Below, one piece after another: positions 8,363-15,244 of a stretch of DNA of 35,845 nucleotides. Position numbers and translations under genes: made by a program. Each line of letters starts with the position of its first letter. The stretch's first letter is position 1. Source of the DNA: Bacillota bacterium (GTDB taxonomy: Bacteria > Bacillota > Clostridia > Oscillospirales > Acutalibacteraceae); contig JAQXJH010000073.1 of the NCBI GenBank assembly GCA_029008595.1, positions 1 through 35,845 on the forward strand. Reading direction: 5' to 3'. The notes below the pieces were generated by a model. It ran no database searches. It was not told the origin of the DNA and saw only the letters and a list, made by a program, of their open reading frames with translations.

Positions 8363-9436
8363 ATGTCCGGAAGGATCGAAACCCTGCAGAACAAGCTGCG
8401 GGCAGAACAGATCGATGCGTTTTTTATTACCTCCGAGGTCAGCCGGGAATATCTTTCCGGTTTTCGCGCGACGGACGGCTGGATGCTGATCACGCAGGAG
8501 GAAGCCTATCTGCTGATGGATTCGAGATATATCGAAGCGGCGCAGAATCAGGTGAAAACCTGTAAGGTGGTTCTGTTTACCCAGATGCTCCAGACCCTGC
8601 GCGAGCTGATCGAAAAGCACGACGTCAGAAGCATAGTTGCGGAGCAGTCCCGGATCACCGTTGCGGAATGGAATTCTCTGAAAAAAGCATTCCCGGCTGT
8701 GGAACTGATCGACAGTCCGCTGCTGGATCAGGAGCTCAACGCTCTGCGAGCCGTCAAAACGGAAAAGGAGCTTGCCGACCTGCGGGAGGCGCAGCGCCTG
8801 ACGGAGGAAGCCTTTGAGCGGATGCTGACCTTTCTGCGTCCCGGCGTTACGGAACGCGAGGCGGCGCTGGAGATCGAGTTTTATATGCGCAGCCACGGCG
8901 CGGAAAGCGCTGCCTTTGACCTGATCGTGATCACCGGAGCAAAAACCTCGATGCCGCATGGTGTTCCGGGTGAAGAGGTGATCCGTCCCGGCGATTTTGT
9001 CACCATGGATACCGGTGCGGTGATCAACGGCATGCATTCCGATATGACGCGGACGGTAGCTGTCGGGCATGCCAGCGACGAGATGAAGCATGTTTACGAA
9101 ACGGTGCTGCGTGCCCAGCAGAACGCCATTGCTGCGGTACATGCCGGTGTGCGCTGCCGAGACGTTGATGCGGCGGCGCGCAGCGTGATCGGGCAGGCAG
9201 GCTACGGCGAATATTTCGGCCATTCCACCGGCCACAGCGTCGGGCTGGAAATTCACGAATCCCCTGCATTTTCTCCGCGCAGCGAGGACATTGCGGAAGA
9301 AAATATGGTCATCACCGTGGAACCGGGAATCTATCTGCCTGGAAAGTTCGGCGTTCGCATTGAAGATATGGTTCGCGTTACCCCAAATGGCTGCCAGGAT
9401 CTTACAAATGCAAAAAAAGAGCTGATAATCCTATAA
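8363..9436 (+). CDS. M24 family Xaa-Pro aminopeptidase
   Basis: A cytoplasmic metallopeptidase that removes N-terminal residues preceding proline. The 357-residue protein has an N-terminal creatinase-like domain (about 1-130) and a pita-bread catalytic domain. The five metal ligands appear as two Asp in MDTGAVINGMHSDMTRT, His in GHSTGHSVGLEIHESP, Glu in ITVEPGIYLPG and Glu in GVRIEDMV. Start ATG 8363 follows AAAGGA with about 11 bases spacing; an upstream TTG at 8357 is possible. Its position just before efp matches many Firmicutes. Whether it is PepQ- or YpdF-like in specificity cannot be decided. Confidence 0.93.
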   Translation: MSGRIETLQNKLRAEQIDAFFITSEVSREYLSGFRATDGWMLITQEEAYLLMDSRYIEAAQNQVKTCKVVLFTQMLQTLRELIEKHDVRSIVAEQSRITVAEWNSLKKAFPAVELIDSPLLDQELNALRAVKTEKELADLREAQRLTEEAFERMLTFLRPGVTEREAALEIEFYMRSHGAESAAFDLIVITGAKTSMPHGVPGEEVIRPGDFVTMDTGAVINGMHSDMTRTVAVGHASDEMKHVYETVLRAQQNAIAAVHAGVRCRDVDAAARSVIGQAGYGEYFGHSTGHSVGLEIHESPAFSPRSEDIAEENMVITVEPGIYLPGKFGVRIEDMVRVTPNGCQDLTNAKKELIIL

Positions 9437-9451
9437 AAACCGAAAAATCTC

Positions 9452-9480
9452 TTGCAAAAGAGGGACAAGTACGGTAAAAT
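9452..9480 (+). promoter_or_regulatory. Promoter of efp
   Basis: TTGCAA (9452-9457), a 17-base spacer and TAAAAT (9475-9480) in the 83-base gap between the peptidase and efp. It allows efp transcription independent of the upstream operon. Confidence 0.7.
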
Positions 9481-9519
9481 AATTCTGGTATTTTTATTTT
9501 GAAGTGAGGTTATTGTACC

Positions 9520-10077
9520 ATGATTACAGCAGGCGATTTCAGAAACGGCGTTACCTTTGAAATGGACGGCAGCGTTTATTCCATCGTGGAATTCCAGCAT
9601 GTCAAGCCCGGCAAGGGCGCGGCGTTCGTCCGCACCAAGATCAAGAACGTGATCAACGGCGGCGTGACGGAGCGCACCTTTAATCCGACCGAAAAGTTCC
9701 CGACGGCATTCATGGAGCGCAAGGAGATGCAGTATTCCTATCACGACGGCGATCTTTACTATTTTATGGATATGGAAACCTACGATCAGGTTCCGATCAA
9801 CCGTTCGGTTCTGGGCGATAACTTTAAGTTCGTCAAAGAAGAAATGATCTGCAAGATCCTCTCCTACAAGGGCAATGTTTTCGGCGTTGAGCCGCCCTAT
9901 TTTGTCGATCTGCAGGTCACCAAGACCGATCCCGGCTTCAAGGGCGATACCGCGACCAACGCGACCAAGCCTGCAACGCTGGAAACCGGCGCCGAGATCC
10001 GCGTTCCGCTGTTCATCGATGAGGGCGAAATGATCCGTATCGACACCCGCACCGGCGAGTACATGGAGCGCGCTTAA
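9520..10077 (+). CDS. efp: Elongation factor P
   Basis: EF-P rescues ribosomes stalled on polyproline stretches. The 185-residue three-domain protein begins [17 protein letters not shown]. The tip of domain I reads PGKGAAFVR with Lys32 in the position that is post-translationally modified in many bacteria. The C-terminal signature is [29 protein letters not shown] lysine tip without nearby epmA/epmB genes suggests a Bacillus-like 5-aminopentanol or other modification, or none; the window does not say. RBS is GAAGTGAGG. Confidence 0.97.
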   Translation: MITAGDFRNGVTFEMDGSVYSIVEFQHVKPGKGAAFVRTKIKNVINGGVTERTFNPTEKFPTAFMERKEMQYSYHDGDLYYFMDMETYDQVPINRSVLGDNFKFVKEEMICKILSYKGNVFGVEPPYFVDLQVTKTDPGFKGDTATNATKPATLETGAEIRVPLFIDEGEMIRIDTRTGEYMERA

Positions 10078-10145
10078 ACCCAGGGCATTCTGCTTGCCCG
10101 CGGAAAGGGCAAGAAATTTTTTGAACAGTAAAGGGGGAGTCGATC

Positions 10146-10616
10146 ATGACGATCACCGAAAAAGTTGCTTACCTGAAAGGATTAATGGAAGGGCTTGAGC
10201 TGGATGCTTCCAGCAAGGAAGGCAAGGTGCTCAAAGCGGTTGTGGATGTGCTGGACGATATGGCGCTTTCCGTAACGGATATTGAGGACGATCTTGCAGA
10301 ACTGAGCGATCAGGTTGATGAAATTGACGAAGATCTTTCCGAAGTGGAAGACGAGGTTTTCGGCGACGAGGACGAGTGCTGCGGTTGTGACGATGACGAT
10401 TGTGATTGCTGCGATGGCGATGACGACGACTTCTATGAGGTAACCTGCTCCAAGTGCGGCGAAACCACCTATATCACGGGCGCTATTCTGGACGAAGGCA
10501 AAATGGAATGCCCCAACTGCGGCGAAGAACTGGAGTTCGACGTTGTGGTGGATGAAGATGAAGATTGCTGCGGCTGCGGTTGTGGATGCGGCTGCGAAGA
10601 TCAGGAAGACAAATAA
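10146..10616 (+). CDS. Acidic Cys-rich zinc-ribbon protein (CD1247 N-terminal-domain type)
   Basis: A 156-residue cytoplasmic protein of unknown function. Residues 1-70 are helical and acidic, beginning TITEKVAYLKGLMEGLEL, the segment I associate from memory with the clostridial CD1247 N-terminal domain family. Residues 74-96 are almost only Asp, Glu, Cys and Gly. A zinc ribbon follows (Cys101, Cys104, Cys122, Cys125). The C-terminus is an alternating Cys-Gly run with cysteines at 141, 142, 144, 146, 148 and 150. Such acidic and cysteine clusters could bind metals. It sits 68 bases after efp with RBS AAAGGGGGAG, and probably shares the efp transcript. It has no DNA-binding motif that I can see. 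Confidence 0.82.
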   Translation: MTITEKVAYLKGLMEGLELDASSKEGKVLKAVVDVLDDMALSVTDIEDDLAELSDQVDEIDEDLSEVEDEVFGDEDECCGCDDDDCDCCDGDDDDFYEVTCSKCGETTYITGAILDEGKMECPNCGEELEFDVVVDEDEDCCGCGCGCGCEDQEDK

Positions 10617-10645
10617 GCGTTCCTGTCTGATCCTTTTCAGAGAAC

Positions 10646-10683
10646 AAAAACCGATGCATTCGTTTTGGGTGCATCGGTTTTTT
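10646..10683. terminator. Bidirectional terminator between convergent units
   Basis: ACCGATGCA / TGCATCGGT form a 9-bp stem, with an A tract on the left and TTTTTTTT on the right. It serves the efp unit on the plus strand and could also stop the DUF6179 unit on the minus strand. Confidence 0.9.
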
Positions 10684-10721
10684 GTCGTCATACATGATGC
10701 GCCCCGTCGGACGGCAGGTTT

Positions 10722-11657
10722 TCAGCCAGCCCCGAACGACAGAAAAATTCCGTTCAGCGTTTGATGCTGCAGCGCCGTGCGGATCCGTGGCAGCAGACGG
10801 GCAGCGGTTTGGCGCAGATATTCCTTCGCCCCCGGCAGCTGAAGCTGCAGCTGTGAGGCCAGCTTTTCCGTAGAGGAATCCAGCAGCCGTTCCTGCGCGC
10901 TGTTTGAAAGAGCTTCCAGCTGAAGCTGCAGTCTGTCCCGGTCGTGGGCGGAAACATTCAAGGAAAAAGGGTCGTCGCCGCAGACGGTCAGCCCGATGGC
11001 GTTGGCAGCGGCCGGTTCATACAGATTGATCAGCAGCCCGCGGTAATCCAGACAAAAGGCCCGCAGCAGCGAAATCACGCAGGAAGCGTTGAATTTGCTC
11101 AGAAACTCATTTTCCAAAAGAAGCCTGTACAGGTATTCCGCAATATAGTCGACTCCCTGCAGACGCTCCGGAACAGGAAGACAAAGCTGGTAGTCGATAT
11201 CACAGGGGATCTGGTGTGCAAAGAAGGAGAACTGATAGCGTCTCCAGAATTGATCGATGCTTTTCAGCGTGTCCCGGTAGGAAAGATTGTCGATCTGCGG
11301 TGCAGTCAGGCAGCAGCTTTGCCAGAGTTCCCGTCCGCGGTCAAGCTGACGGCGAATGCGGTCCCGACCCCGCTGCAGCGCCTGCGCGGGATCCTGCAGC
11401 AGAGCACGGACGGAACCGGGACAAAGCGCCCAGTTTTCCGGATCGATCTGCAGCGTGAAGCAGAGCGAATGCAGCAGCTCCTGCGCTGTTTCCACCGGAA
11501 CGGAGCTGCTGCGCCCGGCAGTATATTGATCGCTCAGCTCCGTCAGTAATTGAAAAAGAAGATGTTCCGCTGCCTTTAATTCATTTTCGGAAAGCAGCGG
11601 TTCGCTTTGTTCCGTTTTGATTGCCGCAGCGGAACGGAGAAATCGTTCGTTTTCCAT
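10722..11657 (-). CDS. Uncharacterised helical protein, DUF6179 type
   Basis: A 311-residue soluble, mostly alpha-helical protein with no signal peptide, membrane segment, catalytic signature or cysteine pair motif. From memory it resembles the DUF6179 family; that match needs a search. The most conserved-looking block is SIDQFWRRYQFSFFAHQIP followed by CDIDYQLCLPVPE and GVDYIAEYLYRLLLENEFLSKF (about 133-195). The N-terminal third is leucine and glutamine rich. It begins 4 bases after the DUF6323-type gene, so the two are translated from one message and their products probably act together. Composition is like its neighbours, with no sign of recent transfer. Function unknown. Confidence 0.78.
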   Translation of the reverse strand: MENERFLRSAAAIKTEQSEPLLSENELKAAEHLLFQLLTELSDQYTAGRSSSVPVETAQELLHSLCFTLQIDPENWALCPGSVRALLQDPAQALQRGRDRIRRQLDRGRELWQSCCLTAPQIDNLSYRDTLKSIDQFWRRYQFSFFAHQIPCDIDYQLCLPVPERLQGVDYIAEYLYRLLLENEFLSKFNASCVISLLRAFCLDYRGLLINLYEPAAANAIGLTVCGDDPFSLNVSAHDRDRLQLQLEALSNSAQERLLDSSTEKLASQLQLQLPGAKEYLRQTAARLLPRIRTALQHQTLNGIFLSFGAG

Positions 11658-11661
11658 TCTG

Positions 11662-12108
11662 TCACTCCTCGCCTGCTGCAGTTCCGTCCCGCTCCGGCAG
11701 TGTGCCCTGCATGGCAGCGTCGGTCAGAAACTCGACCGAACCATGCGCCTCGTGATTGTAACAATCGGCCATTTTTTCGATCAGCTCTTCGTCCGAAAGC
11801 CGGTCGCAGCAATCATTTTTCAGCTGATAAAACAGCTCCAGCAGCGCTGCAAGGGTGGCAGCATATTCCCGCGGAGCGAGATAGGGTGAATCCCCAAAAG
11901 CAGCGGCAAGCAAGGGCAGAATCCCGCCGCCCAGTTCTATTCTGCCGGAATTTTTCAGTGCCGCATCGTGCAGGATGCAAAGCTCCCGCATTTCATTCGC
12001 CGAAAGCTGCAGGCCATACGCTTCGGTCAGTTGATTGCAAAGCTCCATTTCCTGAAGATCACGTTCGACAAAAAGCAGATGCTGCCCGGGTAAAAGTTCC
12101 AGATCCAT
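11662..12108 (-). CDS. Uncharacterised protein, DUF6323 type
   Basis: A 148-residue soluble acidic protein with predicted helices; I recognise it tentatively as the DUF6323 family, again from memory. Visible segments are TEAYGLQLSANEMRELCILH (about 28-47), RIELGGGILPLLAAAFGDSPYL and FYQLKNDCCDRLSDEELIEKM with a Cys-Cys pair. The block NHEAHGSVEFL near the C-terminus carries two histidines. RBS AAAGGAG precedes the ATG by about 9 bases. It is the first gene of a two-gene minus-strand unit divergent from prfC. No enzyme activity can be inferred. Confidence 0.76.
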   Translation of the reverse strand: MDLELLPGQHLLFVERDLQEMELCNQLTEAYGLQLSANEMRELCILHDAALKNSGRIELGGGILPLLAAAFGDSPYLAPREYAATLAALLELFYQLKNDCCDRLSDEELIEKMADCYNHEAHGSVEFLTDAAMQGTLPERDGTAAGEE

Positions 12109-12189
12109 TTTGATATGCTCCTTTCCGATCCTGTGCTCGATACAGTCTTTGTCTGCAGAGAATATCTTGTTTGCAGTTCGTTCTATTTT

Positions 12190-12218
12190 CTTTTACACCC
12201 AATGCGAAAAAAGAACAA
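12190..12218 (-). promoter_or_regulatory. Possible promoter of the DUF6323/DUF6179 unit
   Basis: On the minus strand TTGTTC (12213-12218) and TAAAAG (12190-12195) are separated by 17 bases, about 80 bases upstream of the DUF6323-type start. The match is modest. Its -35 lies 3 bases from the -35 of the plus-strand promoter at 12222, so the two would be back to back. Confidence 0.32.
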
Positions 12219-12221
12219 GAC

Positions 12222-12250
12222 TTGACTTTTTGCCAATTTTGTGGTATTCT
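12222..12250 (+). promoter_or_regulatory. Distal promoter of the prfC leader
   Basis: TTGACT (12222-12227), a 17-base spacer and TATTCT (12245-12250). Transcription would begin near 12257, directly at the base of the hairpin at 12258. Confidence 0.62.
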
Positions 12251-12257
12251 AAGATCG

Positions 12258-12311
12258 AAACACAGAGAAAAATTTTGTTTTGCGGCAAAGTTTTCTCTGT
12301 GTTTTTCTTTG
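12258..12311 (+). terminator. Terminator-like hairpin at the distal transcription start
   Basis: AAACACAGAGAAAA (12258-12271) pairs perfectly with TTTTCTCTGTGTTT (12291-12304), a 14-bp stem with a 19-base loop, followed by TTCTTTG. Its left arm coincides with the predicted start from the 12222 promoter. It could terminate a short RNA, attenuate prfC, or protect the 5' end. Confidence 0.58.
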
Positions 12312-12335
12312 TTCCGTCCATTTTCTGCGGGGGGA

Positions 12336-12363
12336 TTGATTTTTTTCGGATAAGCGGTAAAAT
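12336..12363 (+). promoter_or_regulatory. Possible proximal promoter of prfC
   Basis: TTGATT (12336-12341), a 16-base spacer and TAAAAT (12358-12363), lying after the 12258 hairpin. It would give a leader of about 80 nt before the TTG start of prfC. The region is AT-rich, which raises the chance of a random match. Confidence 0.42.
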
Positions 12364-12407
12364 AAAATGAATTGCCGCAACATCCGGCGGCAGATGTCAA
12401 ATAAGAG

Positions 12408-12425
12408 CGCCGAGCCGGCGTTTTT
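12408..12425 (+). terminator. Second terminator-like hairpin in the prfC leader
   Basis: CGCCG-AGC-CGGCG followed by TTTTT, only 10 bases before the prfC Shine-Dalgarno. A preceding stem TGCCGC/GCGGCA (12373-12392) also forms. It may be an attenuator or a translation-control hairpin; the stem is short. Confidence 0.33.
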
Positions 12426-12447
12426 GCTGAAAATGGAGGAGCGTCCC

Positions 12448-14037
12448 TTGTCAAACACGAGTCAAGAAATTCAAAAGCGCAGAACCTTTGCAATTATTTC
12501 ACACCCGGACGCCGGTAAAACGACCTTAACCGAAAAATTCCTGCTCTACGGCGGCGCGATCGCTTCTGCCGGAATGGTCAAGGGCAAAAAATCGATGAAG
12601 CACGCTGTTTCGGACTGGATGGAGATCGAAAAGCAGCGTGGAATTTCTGTTACTTCTTCGGCGATGCAGTTCAATTACGAGGGCTACTGCATCAATATTC
12701 TGGATACTCCCGGCCATCAGGATTTCTCGGAAGATACCTACCGCACGCTGATGGCGGCGGATTCGGCGGTCATGGTCATCGATGCTTCCAAGGGCGTTGA
12801 GCAGCAGACGATCAAGCTGTTCAAGGTCTGTGTGCTGCGGGATATCCCGATTTTTACCTTCATCAATAAGATGGACCGTGATTCACGCGATCCGTTCGAG
12901 CTGCTGGAAGAGATTGAGAATGTGCTTGGGATCAAAACCTGCCCGATCAACTGGCCGATCGGTTCCGGCCGCGATTTCAAGGGCGTGTTTCAGCGCAACA
13001 GCCGCAAGGTGATCGAGTTCACGTCAAACGGCGCTGCAAAAGAGGCCACGGCGGTGGAGGCAGAGCTGGGTGAAGACGAGAAACTGGAGCAGCTGCTGGG
13101 GCATCAGCTGCACAGCCAGCTGATGGACGACGTTGAGCTGTTGGACGGCGCCGGAGATGCGTTCGATCTGGAAGCGGTACGCCACGGAAAGCTTTCTCCG
13201 GTGTTTTTCGGGTCTGCGCTGACCAATTTCGGCGTAGAGCCGTTTCTGGAGGATTTTCTGAAAATGACGACCTCGCCGCTGCCCCGCCGCACGGCTGACG
13301 GCATCGTGGATCCGTTTGACGAGCATTTTTCCGCCTTTGTGTTCAAGATTCAGGCGAATATGAACAAAGCGCACCGCGACAGAATCGCCTTTATGCGCAT
13401 TTGCTCCGGCCGATTTGAAAAGGGTATGGAGGTGCAGCATGTTCAGGGCGGCCGGAAGATCAAGCTTTCGCAGCCACAGCAGCTGATGGCGCAGGACAGG
13501 GAAATTATTGAGGAAGCATATGCCGGCGATATCATCGGCGTGTTCGATCCGGGTATTTTTTCGATCGGGGACACAGTCGCTTCCCCGGATTTCAAGGTCA
13601 GGTTTGAAGGAATCCCGACCTTTGCGCCGGAGCACTTTATGCTGGTGCGCCAGAAAGATACCATGAAGCGCAAGCAGTTCGTCAAGGGCATGGAGCAGAT
13701 CGCTCAGGAAGGAGCGATCCAGATTTTCAAGGAGCTTGGCGGCGGTATGGAGGAAGTGATCGTCGGGGTTGTCGGCACTTTGCAGTTCGAAGTTCTGCAG
13801 TACCGGCTGCTGAATGAATACAATGTGGAGATCGTGATGAGCGGGCTGCCGTATTCCGAGATCCGCTGGATCGCGAATCCCGATCTGGATCCGAAAAAAT
13901 TGCATTTAAGCTCCGACACCAAGCGCGTGCAGGATCTGAAGGGGAACAATCTGCTGCTGTTTACCAGCCCGTGGAATATCGATTGGGCGCTTGACCATAA
14001 CGAAGGGCTTAGCCTGACGGAATTCAGCAGAAATTAA
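12448..14037 (+). CDS. prfC: Peptide chain release factor 3
   Basis: RF3 is the translational GTPase that ejects RF1/RF2 from the ribosome after termination. With the TTG start at 12448 the protein is 529 residues, the usual RF3 length. GGAGGAG lies 6 bases before this TTG, which decides the start; an in-frame ATG at 12367 lacks an RBS and would add 27 atypical residues. Motifs: G1 ISHPDAGKTT (17-26), the G2 region QRGISVTSSAMQF, G3 LDTPGHQDFSEDTYR, G4 INKMDR, and the RF3 C-terminal region KRKQFVKGMEQIAQEGAIQ. It is divergent from the DUF6323/DUF6179 unit. Confidence 0.96.
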   Translation: MSNTSQEIQKRRTFAIISHPDAGKTTLTEKFLLYGGAIASAGMVKGKKSMKHAVSDWMEIEKQRGISVTSSAMQFNYEGYCINILDTPGHQDFSEDTYRTLMAADSAVMVIDASKGVEQQTIKLFKVCVLRDIPIFTFINKMDRDSRDPFELLEEIENVLGIKTCPINWPIGSGRDFKGVFQRNSRKVIEFTSNGAAKEATAVEAELGEDEKLEQLLGHQLHSQLMDDVELLDGAGDAFDLEAVRHGKLSPVFFGSALTNFGVEPFLEDFLKMTTSPLPRRTADGIVDPFDEHFSAFVFKIQANMNKAHRDRIAFMRICSGRFEKGMEVQHVQGGRKIKLSQPQQLMAQDREIIEEAYAGDIIGVFDPGIFSIGDTVASPDFKVRFEGIPTFAPEHFMLVRQKDTMKRKQFVKGMEQIAQEGAIQIFKELGGGMEEVIVGVVGTLQFEVLQYRLLNEYNVEIVMSGLPYSEIRWIANPDLDPKKLHLSSDTKRVQDLKGNNLLLFTSPWNIDWALDHNEGLSLTEFSRN

Positions 14038-14090
14038 GATGCACGTCCGGCTGCGGATCGCGGCCGGAAACGGAAAGGAATGATAACGGT

Positions 14091-14348
14091 ATGAAGAAAC
14101 GATTGCTGCAGTGCGCGGCTGTTTTTGCGGCGATGTTTGCGGTATGCGCCGGCGGGGCGGGAACGGCCTTTGCGGCTGCGCTTCCCGAAACCGGTGGGAA
14201 CAACCACACCCTGATCTGGCTGGCGGTGCTTGGCGCTGCTGTGGCTGCTTTGATCGCCATTGTGGTCATTATTGCGGTCAACGACCGAAAAAAAGCGCAG
14301 AACGATGATCCGTCCGGTTCGGAGGATGACGACGAAAACCGGTCATGA
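14091..14348 (+). CDS. Tiny LPETG sortase-signal membrane protein with no cargo
   Basis: An 85-residue protein. Residues 1-28 form a signal peptide (MKKRLL, hydrophobic core, AFA cleavage site). LPETG follows almost at once at 31-35, then a hydrophobic segment (41-63) and NDRKK. So the order is signal peptide, sorting motif, membrane span, with only two or three residues of mature protein ahead of the motif. The cytoplasmic tail is 22 residues and acidic (SGSEDDDENRS), longer than in normal sortase substrates. RBS GGAAAGGAA precedes the ATG. No sortase gene lies in the window. It could be a membrane peptide, a remnant of a longer surface protein, or a real minimal substrate. Confidence 0.72.
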   Translation: MKKRLLQCAAVFAAMFAVCAGGAGTAFAAALPETGGNNHTLIWLAVLGAAVAALIAIVVIIAVNDRKKAQNDDPSGSEDDDENRS

Positions 14349-14372
14349 TGATGTGCAGGCAGCTGCGGCTGC

Positions 14373-14424
14373 AAAAAAAGAGGGCTTTCCGGCTGGTTTA
14401 TCCCCAACCGGAAGGCCCTTTGTT
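14373..14424. terminator. Bidirectional terminator between the LPETG gene and the ECF gene
   Basis: AGGGCTTTCCGG (14381-14392) pairs with CCGGAAGGCCCT (14408-14419) with one G-T pair. Seven A on the left give a strong T tract for the minus strand, ending the ECF S-component gene; the plus-strand T tract (TTTGTTT) is weaker. Confidence 0.85.
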
Positions 14425-14460
14425 TCCGTTTGATTCAGATTTGCGGCAATACGCCGGAAG

Positions 14461-15072
14461 TTATTGCAGACGGCGATTGGCGGCGGCAAGCGCCTTGGCG
14501 ATCGCCGTGCCGAGAACAAAGCAGACGGCAGCTTCCACCACGCCGTTGACGCCGACGAACAGAACCACGAACAGCAGCACGTTCGATGCGTTCAGTGCAA
14601 CGCAGAGCGACTGGATAAACTCGGTATTCCAGAAGCAGAGAACCAGCATGCTCATGAAGAACAACGTGTTCAGCAGAGCGCCGCACAGCGACGAAACGGA
14701 GAAGGAGAGAACCCCGGCGGGGCTTTTATCCACCCGCTGCAGCGCGCGGAAGATGATCCCGACCAGGAAGCCCATCAGCGTGCGCGGAACGACGCAGACC
14801 ACAAACGTCCAGAACGGGTTGATGGTCAGCAGCGTAGCGCCGAATGCGCTGATGCCAAAGCACTGAATAAAGCTGGAAAGCCCAAACTGCAGGCCGAGAA
14901 TCGCTCCGGCCGCCGGCCCGAGAACGATCCCGCCCACCAGCACCGGGATCATGATGAACGTGATCTCAAGCCCGGCCGTGCGCAGGTAGCCGATGGGAGT
15001 AAAGGCCATCAGCCACACAATGGCGGAGAGCAGCGCAAGCTGCGTCAGGTAAACGATCTGCTTTTTTTTCAT
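14461..15072 (-). CDS. ECF transporter S component, probably pantothenate (PanT-like)
   Basis: A 203-residue, six-segment membrane protein of the energy-coupling-factor S-component type, which binds a vitamin and works with a shared EcfA-EcfA'-EcfT module encoded elsewhere. It begins MKKKQIVYLTQLALLSAIVWLM; visible segments include EITFIMIPVLVGGIVLGP, the AAGAILGLQFGLSSF loop, NPFWTFVVCVVPRTLMGFLVG and LCGALLNTLFFM. The ATG at 15072 has AGGAGGAA seven bases upstream. It lies directly downstream of coaX on the same strand, which points to pantothenate as substrate. This is inference from context: other S-component substrates cannot be ruled out. Confidence 0.82.
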   Translation of the reverse strand: MKKKQIVYLTQLALLSAIVWLMAFTPIGYLRTAGLEITFIMIPVLVGGIVLGPAAGAILGLQFGLSSFIQCFGISAFGATLLTINPFWTFVVCVVPRTLMGFLVGIIFRALQRVDKSPAGVLSFSVSSLCGALLNTLFFMSMLVLCFWNTEFIQSLCVALNASNVLLFVVLFVGVNGVVEAAVCFVLGTAIAKALAAANRRLQ

Positions 15073-15125
15073 ATTCAATTCCTCCTGCTGCTGCTCCTTT
15101 CCGGATGCAGCGCATAATGTATGAT

Positions 15126-15149
15126 AAAAAGCGGAAAGCTCCGTTCCGC
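15126..15149 (-). terminator. Hairpin with T tract between coaX and the ECF gene (minus strand)
   Basis: On the minus strand GCGGAA pairs with TTCCGC around a 7-base loop and is followed by TTTTT. It lies in the 172-base gap, 54 bases before the ECF start. It may end the coaX transcript or attenuate the ECF gene. No known riboswitch signature was recognised in the gap. Confidence 0.5.
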
Positions 15150-15244
15150 GCTGCCGGAAGACCGCTTGCGGGCAAAGCGCTCCGCAGCGACCGGCAAAGC
15201 GAAGGCAGGATACCTCCATGCTTTTTATACCGGATGTAAAATGC

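Noticed and set aside
12367-12447. ATG at 12367 as the prfC start, adding 27 residues
   Set aside because: No ribosome binding site, a predicted hairpin lies inside the extension, and TTG 12448 has an ideal GGAGGAG and gives the normal 529-residue RF3.
15073-15244. Known riboswitch (TPP, THF or other vitamin class) before the ECF transporter gene
   Set aside because: Read on the minus strand, none of the conserved core sequences I know for these classes is present; only a simple hairpin with a T tract is seen.
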